Source: an uncultured Bacteroidales bacterium
GTDB taxonomy: Bacteria > Bacteroidota > Bacteroidia > Bacteroidales > JAUNSR01
NCBI GenBank assembly: GCA_947074165.1
Contig: CAMTOT010000011.1
Span: forward strand, 1-19,098
DNA length: 19,098 bases
Reading direction: 5' to 3'
Of this stretch, positions 1 through 7,339 are shown piece by piece. The notes beneath the pieces were generated by a model. That model was not told where the DNA came from. It saw only the letters and a program-made list of their open reading frames with translations, and did not search any database. Each line of letters opens with the position of its first letter. Position 1 is the first letter of the stretch. Both the position numbers and the translations under genes were made by a program.

Positions 1-48
1 CGAGATAATGAGCGGTGACTGGAGTTCAGACGTGTGCTCTTCCGATCT
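1..48 (+). other. Illumina TruSeq i7/read-2 adapter (artefact)
   Basis: Bases 1-6 are the inner end of the P7 primer, 7-14 are an 8-base index (AATGAGCG), and 15-48 match the 34-base TruSeq read-2 adapter exactly, ending in CTCTTCCGATCT. This is library sequence, not genome. Any reading frame through it, such as the familiar adapter-derived peptide containing SGDWSSDVCSSDL, is spurious. The reverse complement of the same adapter and index closes the other end of the window. Confidence 0.99.
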
Positions 49-126
49 GCTGCTGGCTTGTGTATCTTCGTATGTACTGACACGGCAATACGCGGCCGCT
101 CTTAATTTGATAGAGGCAGTATTTGC
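49..126 (-). pseudogene. Serine recombinase N-terminal fragment, probably chimeric
   Basis: On the minus strand, codons at 120-49 read TASIKLRAAAYCRVSTYEDT and then QASS up to the adapter. YCRVST is the start of the resolvase/invertase catalytic domain of large serine recombinases, and its serine (codon 78-76) is the expected nucleophile. The frame has no start codon and differs from the GH105 frame that precedes it, so the two parts are joined rather than fused. The codons (GCG GCC GCG TAT TGC CGT) are more GC-rich than the neighbouring genes. The simplest inference is a chimeric read end from another organism, perhaps a Bacillota element. A real element inserted in the GH105 gene is less likely but possible. 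Only about 24 residues are present. Confidence 0.7.
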
Positions 127-500
127 GTTGTGTATCTTTGCAGGAATCTTCTTCCGGCAGGTAAGTCATCAATGTTGCTTGGGCGAAGAGCGGTCTGACC
201 TTTTGAATTCAAAATTTCTGTTCCATCCTCACTTGTGCTTAAATCAGCAAAAGCTTTTACAGCATCATAATATTCAGTCTGCTCAGGATACATTTCCCAT
301 GCTTTAAGCACAGAGTTAGCAACAAGACCGGAAACATAATCCCAGCCGGTCGTTTTAAGATCATCATGAAATTTTCTGTTGCAATAGAAATCTCTTATAC
401 CGTGAGATTCAACCATTTTCTGAGACATTGGTTTCTCCGGCTGGACAGTAGAGCATGAAGCCAGAACCAAAGGTATGGCGAACAACAAATTTTTAGTCAT
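102..500 (-). pseudogene. GH105-type unsaturated glucuronyl hydrolase lipoprotein, truncated
   Basis: N-terminal part of a glycoside hydrolase family 105/88-like protein. These enzymes remove the unsaturated uronic acid left by pectin or rhamnogalacturonan lyases, in the periplasm or at the cell surface. The start is placed at the ATG at 500, which gives a lipoprotein signal with lipobox LASC (Cys16). An upstream in-frame start at 536 would lie inside the promoter box. Family features visible are the WDYVSGLVANSVLKAWEMYP helix, YYDAVKAFADL, and the SNIDDLPAGRRFLQRY segment that holds the family's conserved Asp. Only about 130 of the usual 370-400 residues are present. Homology stops near RYTT at about 125-135, where the sequence changes to recombinase-like DNA in another frame, so the TAA at 102 is not a natural terminus. 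Family assignment is by motif recognition. Confidence 0.75.
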
Positions 501-533
501 ATATAAATAGTTTGCAGTTAATTTTCTAATATA

Positions 534-566
534 CAAACATAAATAAAATATACTATATACAACAAT
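534..566 (-). promoter_or_regulatory. Bacteroidota-type promoter of the GH105 gene
   Basis: On the minus strand, a perfect -7 box TATGTTTG (541-534, consensus TAnnTTTG) lies 21 bp downstream of ATTG (566-563, consensus TTTG, 3 of 4). Transcription would begin near 527 and leave a leader of about 27 nt before the ATG at 500. This supports that start codon over the one at 536. Confidence 0.6.
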
Positions 567-665
567 ATCCCTTTAAAAAATAGCATAAATTTTCTAAATA
601 ACAGAGGTCATTTTTAACCTAAACCGACATTTAGCGTACAGGTTTTTAATATTATATATTACACA

Positions 666-705
666 ATAATTGCTTTAAAAACCATATGGTCTTTAAAGCA
701 ATTAT
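666..705 (-). terminator. 40-bp near-perfect palindrome 3' of hcp, likely terminator hairpin
   Basis: Arms 666-685 and 686-705 are complementary at 19 of 20 positions; the only mismatch is 680/691. The core ACCATATGGT has no spacer. As RNA it would form a long AU-rich hairpin about 30 nt after the hcp stop codon. Neither side has a clean U-tract. It may be a terminator or processing stem for the hcp operon, or a DNA-level dyad for a protein. The rest of 537-732 is AT-rich and shows no gene. Confidence 0.5.
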
Positions 706-732
706 CTAATTCAGCTACAAATTATGCTAAAC

Positions 733-2388
733 TCATTTCAAAAACATCTCAAGATCAGAATCAACATCCTTAATACCCGCTATTCCGAATTTCTCAATAA
801 GTACATTTGCTACATTTGGAGAAAGAAATGCAGGGAGAGTTGGTCCAAGGTGGATATTTTTTACCCCAAGTGACAAAAGGGCTAATAAAACAATAACCGC
901 CTTCTGCTCATACCACGCAATATTATATGCAATAGGAAGTTCATTTATATCATTTAGTCCAAATATCTCTTTAAGTTTCATCGCAATAACAGCAAGTGAA
1001 TAACTATCATTACATTGTCCGGCATCAAGTACACGTGGTATACCGCCTATATCACCTAAAGGAAGTTTATTATATCTGTACTTAGCGCATCCGGCAGTAA
1101 GAATTATTGTATCCTTTGGAAGTTTCTCTGCAAACTGAGTATAATAATCACGGCTTTTCATTCGCCCATCGCATCCTGCCATTACAAAAAATTTCTTTAT
1201 TGCACCTGACTTAACGGCATCGACAACCTTATCAGCAAGAGCTACCACCTGAGAATGAGCAAATCCACCTGTTATTTCACCTGTTTCAATCTCAGTCGGA
1301 GGAGCGCAACGTTTAGCATGCTCAATAAGAGAAGAAAAATCTTTGGCTTCACCTTTTTTTCTGTCCGGGATATGTTTAAAGCCTTCAAATCCGGCTGCCC
1401 CCGTAGTATATACCCTGTCAAAATATGTAGAATCCTTACGAGGAGGTACGATACAATTTGTCGTAAATAGTATTACACCATTAAATGATTCAAATTCTTC
1501 GGCTTGTTTCCACCAGGCATTTCCATAATTACCTACGAAGTGTTTATATTTTTTAAATGCCGGATAATAATGAGCAGGAAGCATCTCACTATGTGTATAT
1601 ATATCAATGCCGGTTCCTTCCGTTTGTTTTAGAAGGTCTTCCATATCTCTCAGATCATGTCCCGAGATAAGAATGCCCGGATTAGAGCCAACACCAAGAT
1701 TAACTTTAGTCACCTCGGGATTGCCATAAGATTCAGTATTAGCTTTATCAAGAAGTGCCATTGTCTTCACGCCATATTCTCCGCATCTCAGGACAAGAGC
1801 TACCAATTGTTCCGCCGATAAATCTTTTGTCGTTGCAACAAGAGCATTCTCTATAAATGCATATATATCGTCATCCTCATATCCAAGGTTCATAGCATGC
1901 TCTGCATAAGCGCACATTCCTTTCAAACCATAAATAAGCAGCTCGCGGAGCGATCTTATATCTTCATTATCTGTAGCCAATACACCTATAGAAAGAGCTT
2001 TTTCTTCCATTTCTTCTACTGTATCGCAATACCATGTAGTGCAGTCACACTTCTCACATTGACAAATACTTATGCCTTTTTCATTTAAAACAGATGCAAG
2101 TTCATCTCTTAATTTAAAGCATTCTCTTACTCTTGTTATAAACCGCTCTTTATCAAAATTACCGTTTGTAATTGTCATAAACATTGATTCTAAAATAAAT
2201 CTGTTTACTTTTTCAGGCACTTTTACTCCGGACTCTCTCATTTTAACTGTAAATCTTGAGATTCCTTTTAGAAGGAATATTACTAAGTCCTGAAGATTGG
2301 CCACATCTGCGGTTTTTCCACATACTCCTTTTATAGTACAGCCTTTATTTTGTGCCGTTTCCTGACACTGATAGCAAAACATATTCAT
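733..2388 (-). CDS. hcp: Hybrid cluster protein (hydroxylamine reductase)
   Basis: Cytoplasmic Fe-S enzyme of anaerobes. It reduces hydroxylamine in vitro and acts in nitric oxide reduction and nitrosative-stress defence in vivo. At 551 residues it has the usual class length. The N-terminal [4Fe-4S] motif is C5-x2-C8-x8-C17-x5-C23. All ligands of the hybrid 4Fe-2O-2S cluster are visible, and with the start at 2388 they fall at the published Desulfovibrio positions: H244 (GHDL), E268 (HSEM), C312 (NCIVPP), C406 (AGCDGR, the persulfide Cys), C434 (AGCAK), C459 (GQCND), and E494 and K496 (WYEQK). An ATG at 2382 is an alternative start. It is the last gene of a three-gene operon, 9 bp behind the pirin gene, and probably controlled by the divergent Crp/Fnr regulator. 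Confidence 0.97.
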   Translation of the reverse strand: MNMFCYQCQETAQNKGCTIKGVCGKTADVANLQDLVIFLLKGISRFTVKMRESGVKVPEKVNRFILESMFMTITNGNFDKERFITRVRECFKLRDELASVLNEKGISICQCEKCDCTTWYCDTVEEMEEKALSIGVLATDNEDIRSLRELLIYGLKGMCAYAEHAMNLGYEDDDIYAFIENALVATTKDLSAEQLVALVLRCGEYGVKTMALLDKANTESYGNPEVTKVNLGVGSNPGILISGHDLRDMEDLLKQTEGTGIDIYTHSEMLPAHYYPAFKKYKHFVGNYGNAWWKQAEEFESFNGVILFTTNCIVPPRKDSTYFDRVYTTGAAGFEGFKHIPDRKKGEAKDFSSLIEHAKRCAPPTEIETGEITGGFAHSQVVALADKVVDAVKSGAIKKFFVMAGCDGRMKSRDYYTQFAEKLPKDTIILTAGCAKYRYNKLPLGDIGGIPRVLDAGQCNDSYSLAVIAMKLKEIFGLNDINELPIAYNIAWYEQKAVIVLLALLSLGVKNIHLGPTLPAFLSPNVANVLIEKFGIAGIKDVDSDLEMFLK

Positions 2389-2397
2389 AGTAATCTA

Positions 2398-3279
2398 TTA
2401 TAGTTGTCCAAATTTACCATTCTCAAGATCCTTGAATGCCTGCACAATCTCCTCTTCTGTATTCATAAGAAAAGGTCCATATGATGCAATTGGCTCATTT
2501 AAAGGCTCTCCGCTAAGAAATAGCACTTTGGTGTTTTTTGTTCCTTTTATTGTTATAAGTTCCCCTTTATTTGCAAATAGCCCCATAGAATCTGTATTTA
2601 TAAGACTTTCATTATTAATTACGACCTCACCTTCAATGACAAGCAAAGCTGTATTATAATGAGCATAAGTCTCTAATACGATCTCAGCGTCATCTAAGAA
2701 TAATATATTATACATTTCTATAGGAGAGAATGTATGAGCAATGCCTTTATATGATTTAAATGCACCGGCAATCACCTCAACGCTTACCTTTTCATCGTCG
2801 GTCAGATATACCGGTATATCTTTATTTATTATGGCCTGGTATGCAGGTGGATTCATTTTATATTTTGCCGGAAGATTAATCCATAGTTGTACCATCTGAA
2901 AAACACCTCCTGACTCAGCAAATTCTTCTGCATAATATTCTTTATGCAATACTCCTGATGCGGCAGACATCCATTGTATGTCACCCTCCTCTATGATACC
3001 CTTAGAACCGGTACTATCATGGTGAGCTACTTTTCCTTTATATGCTATTGTAACGGTTTCGAAGCCCCGGTGAGGATGTGCCCCTACCCCTTTTGGTAAT
3101 CCGCCGGGGGTAACATCCATTTTAGCGTTATAATCAAGAAGAAAAAACGGACTCATTCTGTCTAAAGCTATCCGTGCACCGTTTGGTATCATATTATGAA
3201 CTTTAAATCCATCTCCAACCATATGTGGTTCAGCAGGGAGTACTATCTTCTCCAATGGCCGTACTTTTAAATTATTCAT
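2398..3279 (-). CDS. Pirin family protein (bicupin)
   Basis: Two-cupin pirin of 293 residues, the usual size. The N-terminal cupin keeps all four metal ligands of the family: H68 and H70 (AHPHRGFET), H112 and E114 (LHKE). The conserved HMVGDGF and DYN segments are also present. Bacterial pirins include quercetin 2,3-dioxygenases and proteins that bind metabolic enzymes or regulators, so the substrate here is unknown. The ATG at 3279 is preferred over the GTG at 3288, since the extra three residues add nothing family-like. It sits 9 bp upstream of hcp and about 70 bp after the ferredoxin-like gene. The operon position suggests a role in redox or nitrosative stress, which is inference only. Confidence 0.93.
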   Translation of the reverse strand: MNNLKVRPLEKIVLPAEPHMVGDGFKVHNMIPNGARIALDRMSPFFLLDYNAKMDVTPGGLPKGVGAHPHRGFETVTIAYKGKVAHHDSTGSKGIIEEGDIQWMSAASGVLHKEYYAEEFAESGGVFQMVQLWINLPAKYKMNPPAYQAIINKDIPVYLTDDEKVSVEVIAGAFKSYKGIAHTFSPIEMYNILFLDDAEIVLETYAHYNTALLVIEGEVVINNESLINTDSMGLFANKGELITIKGTKNTKVLFLSGEPLNEPIASYGPFLMNTEEEIVQAFKDLENGKFGQL

Positions 3280-3348
3280 ACATTGCACTTTATATTTATA
3301 CTATATCTTTAGTAAAACATATAGTTAGCCGTATAAGTTTATTTTTTA

Positions 3349-4188
3349 TCATACCCACTCTTCACTAACCACTTCTCCTCTGACACTCACTACTATTTTC
3401 TTTAATGGTATTTTTCTCATCGATTTTTGGATTGCTTGTTGAGCGATACGTATTAGTCCACCACAACAAGGTACCTCCATTATAGCTACTGTAAGTGTAT
3501 TAATCTTTGATTCATTTATCATTGCGACCAGCTTCTCTATATAAACATCATGCCCAGAATCAAGCTTAGGACAAGCAATTGCAAGTTTTTTTGAAGCAAG
3601 CATTTCCATGTGAAAATCAGCATACGCGAAGGCTACACAATCAGCGGCGAGAAGTACATCGGCGTTCTTAAAGTGTGAGGCTCCGGGGTTTAATAAATGT
3701 AACTGTACCGGCCAATGCGTCAGTTGTGATTTTTTTTCGTATACAGGTTTTAAATCGGGGGCTGCCTGAGCGAATGATTGCGACATTGATCCTGGACATG
3801 CGCAGGAAGATTTCTGAGAAACTTTTTTAACTTCACTGAGATCAATATCTATGCCTCGTGATTTAAGATACATAACACCTTGCTTTAAATATTCTGTTTC
3901 ATTATGTTCTCGCAGATGTTTAAGATGAGCAACAATAGTTTTTTCACCCATTGGGACCAGTCTTTTCATTACAGCTAATTCGTCATACGGCTCCGCTTCT
4001 CTTTTTTCTATAGTTATAGCTCCAACCGGACAATCTCCGATGCATGCTCCCAGTCCGTCACAAAACATCTCACTTATCATTCTGGCTTTTCCGTCTATCA
4101 TTTGTAGAGCTCCCTCATGACATCCTTTTACACAAAGCCCGCAGCCATTACATAACTCTTCGTCTATTTTTATTATATCTCTTATCAT
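3349..4188 (-). CDS. 4Fe-4S ferredoxin-like protein linked to Hcp
   Basis: First gene of the hcp operon, 279 residues. The N-terminus is a bacterial ferredoxin domain: cluster motif C13-x2-C16-x2-C19-x3-C23, then a degenerate second motif C43-x5-C49-x3-C53-P with no middle Cys (Leu46). A second domain of about 200 residues carries more cysteines in SCACPGS, DCVAF, ACPKLDSG and PCCGG, likely further Fe-S or metal ligands. Ferredoxin-like genes are known next to hcp in predicted HcpR regulons, so an electron-donor role to Hcp is plausible; this is inference from context. A TTG at 4200 opens the same frame, but the ATG at 4188 (MIRDIIKIDEELC) is a normal ferredoxin N-terminus and is chosen. The promoter and a CRP-like box lie just upstream. 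Confidence 0.88.
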   Translation of the reverse strand: MIRDIIKIDEELCNGCGLCVKGCHEGALQMIDGKARMISEMFCDGLGACIGDCPVGAITIEKREAEPYDELAVMKRLVPMGEKTIVAHLKHLREHNETEYLKQGVMYLKSRGIDIDLSEVKKVSQKSSCACPGSMSQSFAQAAPDLKPVYEKKSQLTHWPVQLHLLNPGASHFKNADVLLAADCVAFAYADFHMEMLASKKLAIACPKLDSGHDVYIEKLVAMINESKINTLTVAIMEVPCCGGLIRIAQQAIQKSMRKIPLKKIVVSVRGEVVSEEWV

Positions 4189-4209
4189 ACCGTTGTTCAA
4201 TTTTATTAG

Positions 4210-4254
4210 CGAAATTATACTATTAAAAACAAGAGATGTGTGATAAATGTTACA
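4210..4254 (-). promoter_or_regulatory. hcp operon promoter with CRP/HcpR-like operator
   Basis: The dyad TGTGA-N6-TTACA at 4239-4254 (extended by a matching G/C pair to 4238-4255, with one internal mismatch) has the shape of a Crp/Fnr-family site. On the minus strand a near-consensus -7 box TAATTTCG (4217-4210, 7 of 8) follows it. A transcription start near 4205 would put the dyad centre at about -41, the class II activator position, and leave a short leader to the ATG at 4188. The binding protein is inferred to be the divergent regulator at 4322. The spacing is read from sequence; the start site is not known. Confidence 0.55.
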
Positions 4255-4321
4255 CTAAAAGTATTTTTTTATAATATAACTTAGCAGTAATTTTAATTGA
4301 ATAACCTCCATAAAAAATAAT

Positions 4322-5002
4322 ATGAAATCAAGTGTATTGGAATTTTTCTGTAAAGCGGATAATAAAAATAATGGGTTATGTAAAAATGTACTGACAAACA
4401 CAAAAACGGATATATGCAATAATGAAGTTGAGAAGCACTATAAAAAAGGGGAACATATTGCTTTTCAAAATGATAAAGTATCCTCGCTATACATGCTTAC
4501 TAAAGGAAAGGTGAGAACTGAGATTATTTCAAGATCAGGATTTGCTCTGCCTATTGAGGAGATTAAGGCACCGGCTCCTCTTGCAGCAGCGTTTTTATTT
4601 GCTACAGACAATCGTTTTCCGGTAGATGTAGTCGCTATGGAAGAATGTGATGTTGTAATAATAAGCCGTCTCGATATTGAAAAAAAGATGGCTGAATGTC
4701 CGGCTTTCTTAAGAGCTTTTTTGGCTTTCAACGCAAACCGGACTAAGTACTTATCTGACAGATTAAAAATATTTGCTCAGAAAAGTATCAAATCAAAACT
4801 GGCTTATTATCTGCTTAAATATGATACTGGAGAAAAGTTCAGACTTAATAAATCAGTTGCAGCTCTGGCTGATTATTTTGGAGTGGAAAGATCTTCACTA
4901 TCAAGAACAATTTCTGATTTCGTCAGAGATGGAATAATAAGCTATGACTCCGGGGTTGTTACAATAAAAAATTATAAATCCATACAGGATATATTGTCCT
5001 AA
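4322..5002 (+). CDS. Crp/Fnr-family regulator, HcpR-like
   Basis: Transcription factor of 226 residues. A cyclic-nucleotide-binding-type beta-barrel (about 35-130) is followed by a dimer helix and a C-terminal winged helix-turn-helix around SVAALADYFGVERSSLSRTI. It is divergent from the ferredoxin-pirin-hcp operon with a 133-bp intergenic region. In Porphyromonas and in sulfate reducers, HcpR proteins of this family control hcp, so the same role is inferred here. The N-terminal extension has cysteines at 10, 20 and 32, with others at about 108 and 125. Their spacing is not that of FNR, but they could serve redox sensing or metal binding. The gene ends in an AT-rich region with a small hairpin at 5113-5137. 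Confidence 0.85.
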   Translation: MKSSVLEFFCKADNKNNGLCKNVLTNTKTDICNNEVEKHYKKGEHIAFQNDKVSSLYMLTKGKVRTEIISRSGFALPIEEIKAPAPLAAAFLFATDNRFPVDVVAMEECDVVIISRLDIEKKMAECPAFLRAFLAFNANRTKYLSDRLKIFAQKSIKSKLAYYLLKYDTGEKFRLNKSVAALADYFGVERSSLSRTISDFVRDGIISYDSGVVTIKNYKSIQDILS

Positions 5003-5112
5003 AATAAAATATTATCACTTATATTAATTACATATAGTTAATAGAAACATTAATATACCTAATAATTGCTATTACAACTCAATAAATAATAAATGACCTT
5101 TGCAATTCAATT

Positions 5113-5137
5113 TAAAACAACCGCTTCGATTGTTTTA
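5113..5137 (+). terminator. Small hairpin between regulator and PepSY gene
   Basis: The 8-bp stem TAAAACAA/TTGTTTTA (5113-5120 with 5130-5137) can be extended inward by two G-C pairs past one mismatch, closing a 3-nt loop. The right arm is U-rich. It may be a weak terminator for the regulator gene or a leader structure for the PepSY gene, which begins 36 bp later. The rest of 5003-5172 is AT-rich without other clear signals. Confidence 0.35.
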
Positions 5138-5172
5138 TCTATAATTATGTAACACTTTTGAACTATAAATAA

Positions 5173-6318
5173 ATGAAAAAATTCTTTCGCAAAGTACATT
5201 TATGGATCTCTGTTCCTTTCGGCGTAATTATCACAATTATCTGCCTTACAGGAGGAATACTCGCTTTCGAACAGGAAATAAACGAGATAACACGCTCTAA
5301 TGAGTATTTCGTAATCCCGGCAAATGAGAAACCTTTACCAATTCCGGAACTTATGGCAAAGGTGTCTGCGTCTCTACCCGATTCTATTTCAGTGACCGGT
5401 GTGACGATTTCAGCAAATCCTAAAAAATCATATCAGGTAAATTTGTCTAAACCGAGACGGGCTTCAGTTCTTGTTAATCAATATACCGGAGAAATACTGG
5501 GACGTGGTGATCGTACCGCTTTCTTTGGATTTATCTTCAGATTACACAGATGGCTGCTAAATCCTGCCACACAAGGAGCACAGACTTCTGTTGGCAAAAT
5601 GCTTGTTGGAATATCAACCATTATATTTGTTTTCGCCATAATAACCGGTGTTATTATTTGGTGGCCAAAATCCAAAAAGATGCTCAAAAACCGTCTTTCT
5701 ATTAAAGTCAATAAAGGTTTATGGAGATTTTTGTATGATTTGCATCTTTCTGGTGGAATATATGTGACGATTCTTCTTCTTGTCATGGCTCTCACCGGCC
5801 TGACATGGTCATTTACCTGGTATCGTGAGGGATTCTATAAAGTATTTGGTGTAGAAATGCAACAAATGGGTCCCCCTCCACAAGCCGGCAATCAACCCGG
5901 CGCACAAAAAGGTCCGCAGGGAAATACGACTCAGGGAAAAGGTTCCAAACGAGGAGGCGGCAATCAATATATAAGATGGGATAATGTAGTCTTTGAATTA
6001 AAACAGAGAAATCCGGAATTCAGATCAATCACTATTTCTGACGGAAAAGCGTCTGTTTCAGTCAACAAATATGGTAATCAAAGAGCCTCCGATAGTTATA
6101 ATTTTAATGAAAGAACAGGAGAAATAACAGATATATCATTATATAAAGATCAGCCTGATTCATCTAAAATACGAGGATGGATATATTCTGTTCATGTTGG
6201 AGACTGGGGTGGATTACTAACAAAAATACTTTATTTTATAGCTTGCATTATTGGTGCGTCTTTACCTGTTACAGGTTATTATCTATGGATTAAACGTATT
6301 ACAAAGAAAAAGAAATAA
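5173..6318 (+). CDS. PepSY-associated transmembrane protein
   Basis: Inner-membrane protein of 381 residues of the PepSY_TM type (COG3182-like). Four membrane segments are visible, at about 10-35, 140-165, 190-212 and 345-375, with periplasmic PepSY-like regions between them. Each segment has a nearby His: H9 (VHLW), H125 (LHRW), H191 (DLHLSGG) and H341 (VHVGDW). In this family such histidines are thought to bind haem in ferric-siderophore reductases such as FoxB. A proline/glycine-rich low-complexity stretch (PPPQAGNQPG...) at about 236-266 interrupts the second periplasmic part and looks like a flexible insert. A role in iron reduction or uptake is a family-based inference. There is no TonB receptor neighbour in the window. 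It ends at a strong terminator. Confidence 0.85.
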   Translation: MKKFFRKVHLWISVPFGVIITIICLTGGILAFEQEINEITRSNEYFVIPANEKPLPIPELMAKVSASLPDSISVTGVTISANPKKSYQVNLSKPRRASVLVNQYTGEILGRGDRTAFFGFIFRLHRWLLNPATQGAQTSVGKMLVGISTIIFVFAIITGVIIWWPKSKKMLKNRLSIKVNKGLWRFLYDLHLSGGIYVTILLLVMALTGLTWSFTWYREGFYKVFGVEMQQMGPPPQAGNQPGAQKGPQGNTTQGKGSKRGGGNQYIRWDNVVFELKQRNPEFRSITISDGKASVSVNKYGNQRASDSYNFNERTGEITDISLYKDQPDSSKIRGWIYSVHVGDWGGLLTKILYFIACIIGASLPVTGYYLWIKRITKKKK

Positions 6319-6332
6319 TACTATATAAAGTA

Positions 6333-6372
6333 AATGGGCTGTCTGACAAGTTTAGACAGCCCATTATCTTTT
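6333..6372 (+). terminator. Intrinsic terminator, convergent genes
   Basis: A perfect 12-bp stem (6333-6344 with 6354-6365, AATGGGCTGTCT and its complement) has a 9-nt loop and a U-rich tail on the plus strand. It lies 14 bp after the PepSY stop codon and 34 bp beyond the fimbrillin operon stop on the other strand, so it probably serves both. Confidence 0.85.
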
Positions 6373-6399
6373 GGGTAATAACAAATGTTTTATAGATAT

Positions 6400-7338
6400 T
6401 TATCTCGGACTAACAGATTCAAGTGTAGCTATAAATCCTTCTTCACCATATCCTGTGCCGTCGTCATTAAACACAGCTGAGTAAACATATTCATTACCTC
6501 CGGTAAAAGAATAATTAGTAGATGGCAATGGTACTTTTAGTGTATAATAACTTGTTTTATTATTCACAGTTGCCTGAATAGTCGCTGTTAGATATTTACT
6601 TTTTACAGAGGTTGATATAGGTAAGGAAACGACAAATGCTGACAACCCGTCTAAATGCATCATAGTTTTATTATTAGAAATAGCCTTTGATGGTGATATG
6701 TAACCTGTTATTAATGACATATTACAATGCGCCGTATTACCAAGGGTTATATCCACATGAGTTACACTTGACAAAGTCGAACCGGCGGCAGCGGAAAAAT
6801 TTATAACAATCTTCGCGCAGGAATTAATATACGTCATAGGTATCAGAGTATTATCTTCAGTAACGCTCACATTTAACTTACTCCACCATATATAATCTAC
6901 ATCCTGGCTCAAACCCGAAGCAAGACCATTATAGAAATTGGGACCCTGATCTACACCCTCAAAATTAGCTCCTGCTGAATATAGATTATATACACCCCTT
7001 GGCAATGTAAATTGCCATCCTATGTTTGTTAGTGTTCCCTCTTTCTCGCATTTAAGCACAGCCATTGCATAATAAGAATCATCTAATGGAGTGGAACCTT
7101 TTTTATATACAAAAATATGGGTATAGCGGTCTAACTGAATAGGACTATATGATAACTGATTTTCTATTGAATACTGAATATCTGCACTGAAGTAAAGATT
7201 TAAATTATTGATATTTGTAGTATCTTTTATTTGTCCCATATCATCATAAAAAATATGTGTTGTGCTTTTATCACAGGATAGAAGAAAAACAAAAAATACA
7301 GATACGATTATATATATATTTATTTTTAAGATATTCAT
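6400..7338 (-). CDS. Fimbrillin-like lipoprotein, third in operon
   Basis: Surface-exposed lipoprotein of 312 residues with lipobox LLSC (Cys22). It is a paralogue of the two genes upstream. The shared core is a lPnG-Y-x-fY segment (here LPRGVYNLYSAGAN), a P-x-F segment, a DY segment (DVDYIWW) and a conserved Cys before a beta strand (NSCAKIVINFS). This order is that of Bacteroidales fimbrillin/Mfa-like proteins (type V pili), where the DYL element precedes the C-terminal beta domain. It lacks the W-containing C-terminal strand of the other two and ends in a Gly/Glu-rich tail. It begins 1 bp after the stop of the preceding gene, so it is translated in the same operon. Whether it is polymerised or acts as a tip or anchor is unknown. 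Confidence 0.8.
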   Translation of the reverse strand: MNILKINIYIIVSVFFVFLLSCDKSTTHIFYDDMGQIKDTTNINNLNLYFSADIQYSIENQLSYSPIQLDRYTHIFVYKKGSTPLDDSYYAMAVLKCEKEGTLTNIGWQFTLPRGVYNLYSAGANFEGVDQGPNFYNGLASGLSQDVDYIWWSKLNVSVTEDNTLIPMTYINSCAKIVINFSAAAGSTLSSVTHVDITLGNTAHCNMSLITGYISPSKAISNNKTMMHLDGLSAFVVSLPISTSVKSKYLTATIQATVNNKTSYYTLKVPLPSTNYSFTGGNEYVYSAVFNDDGTGYGEEGFIATLESVSPR

Positions 7339-7339
7339 A

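Noticed and set aside
8..307. Plus-strand frame of 99 residues at the left end
   Set aside because: It begins inside the adapter (SGDWSSDVCSSDL) and then runs antisense to the recombinase and GH105 sequence.
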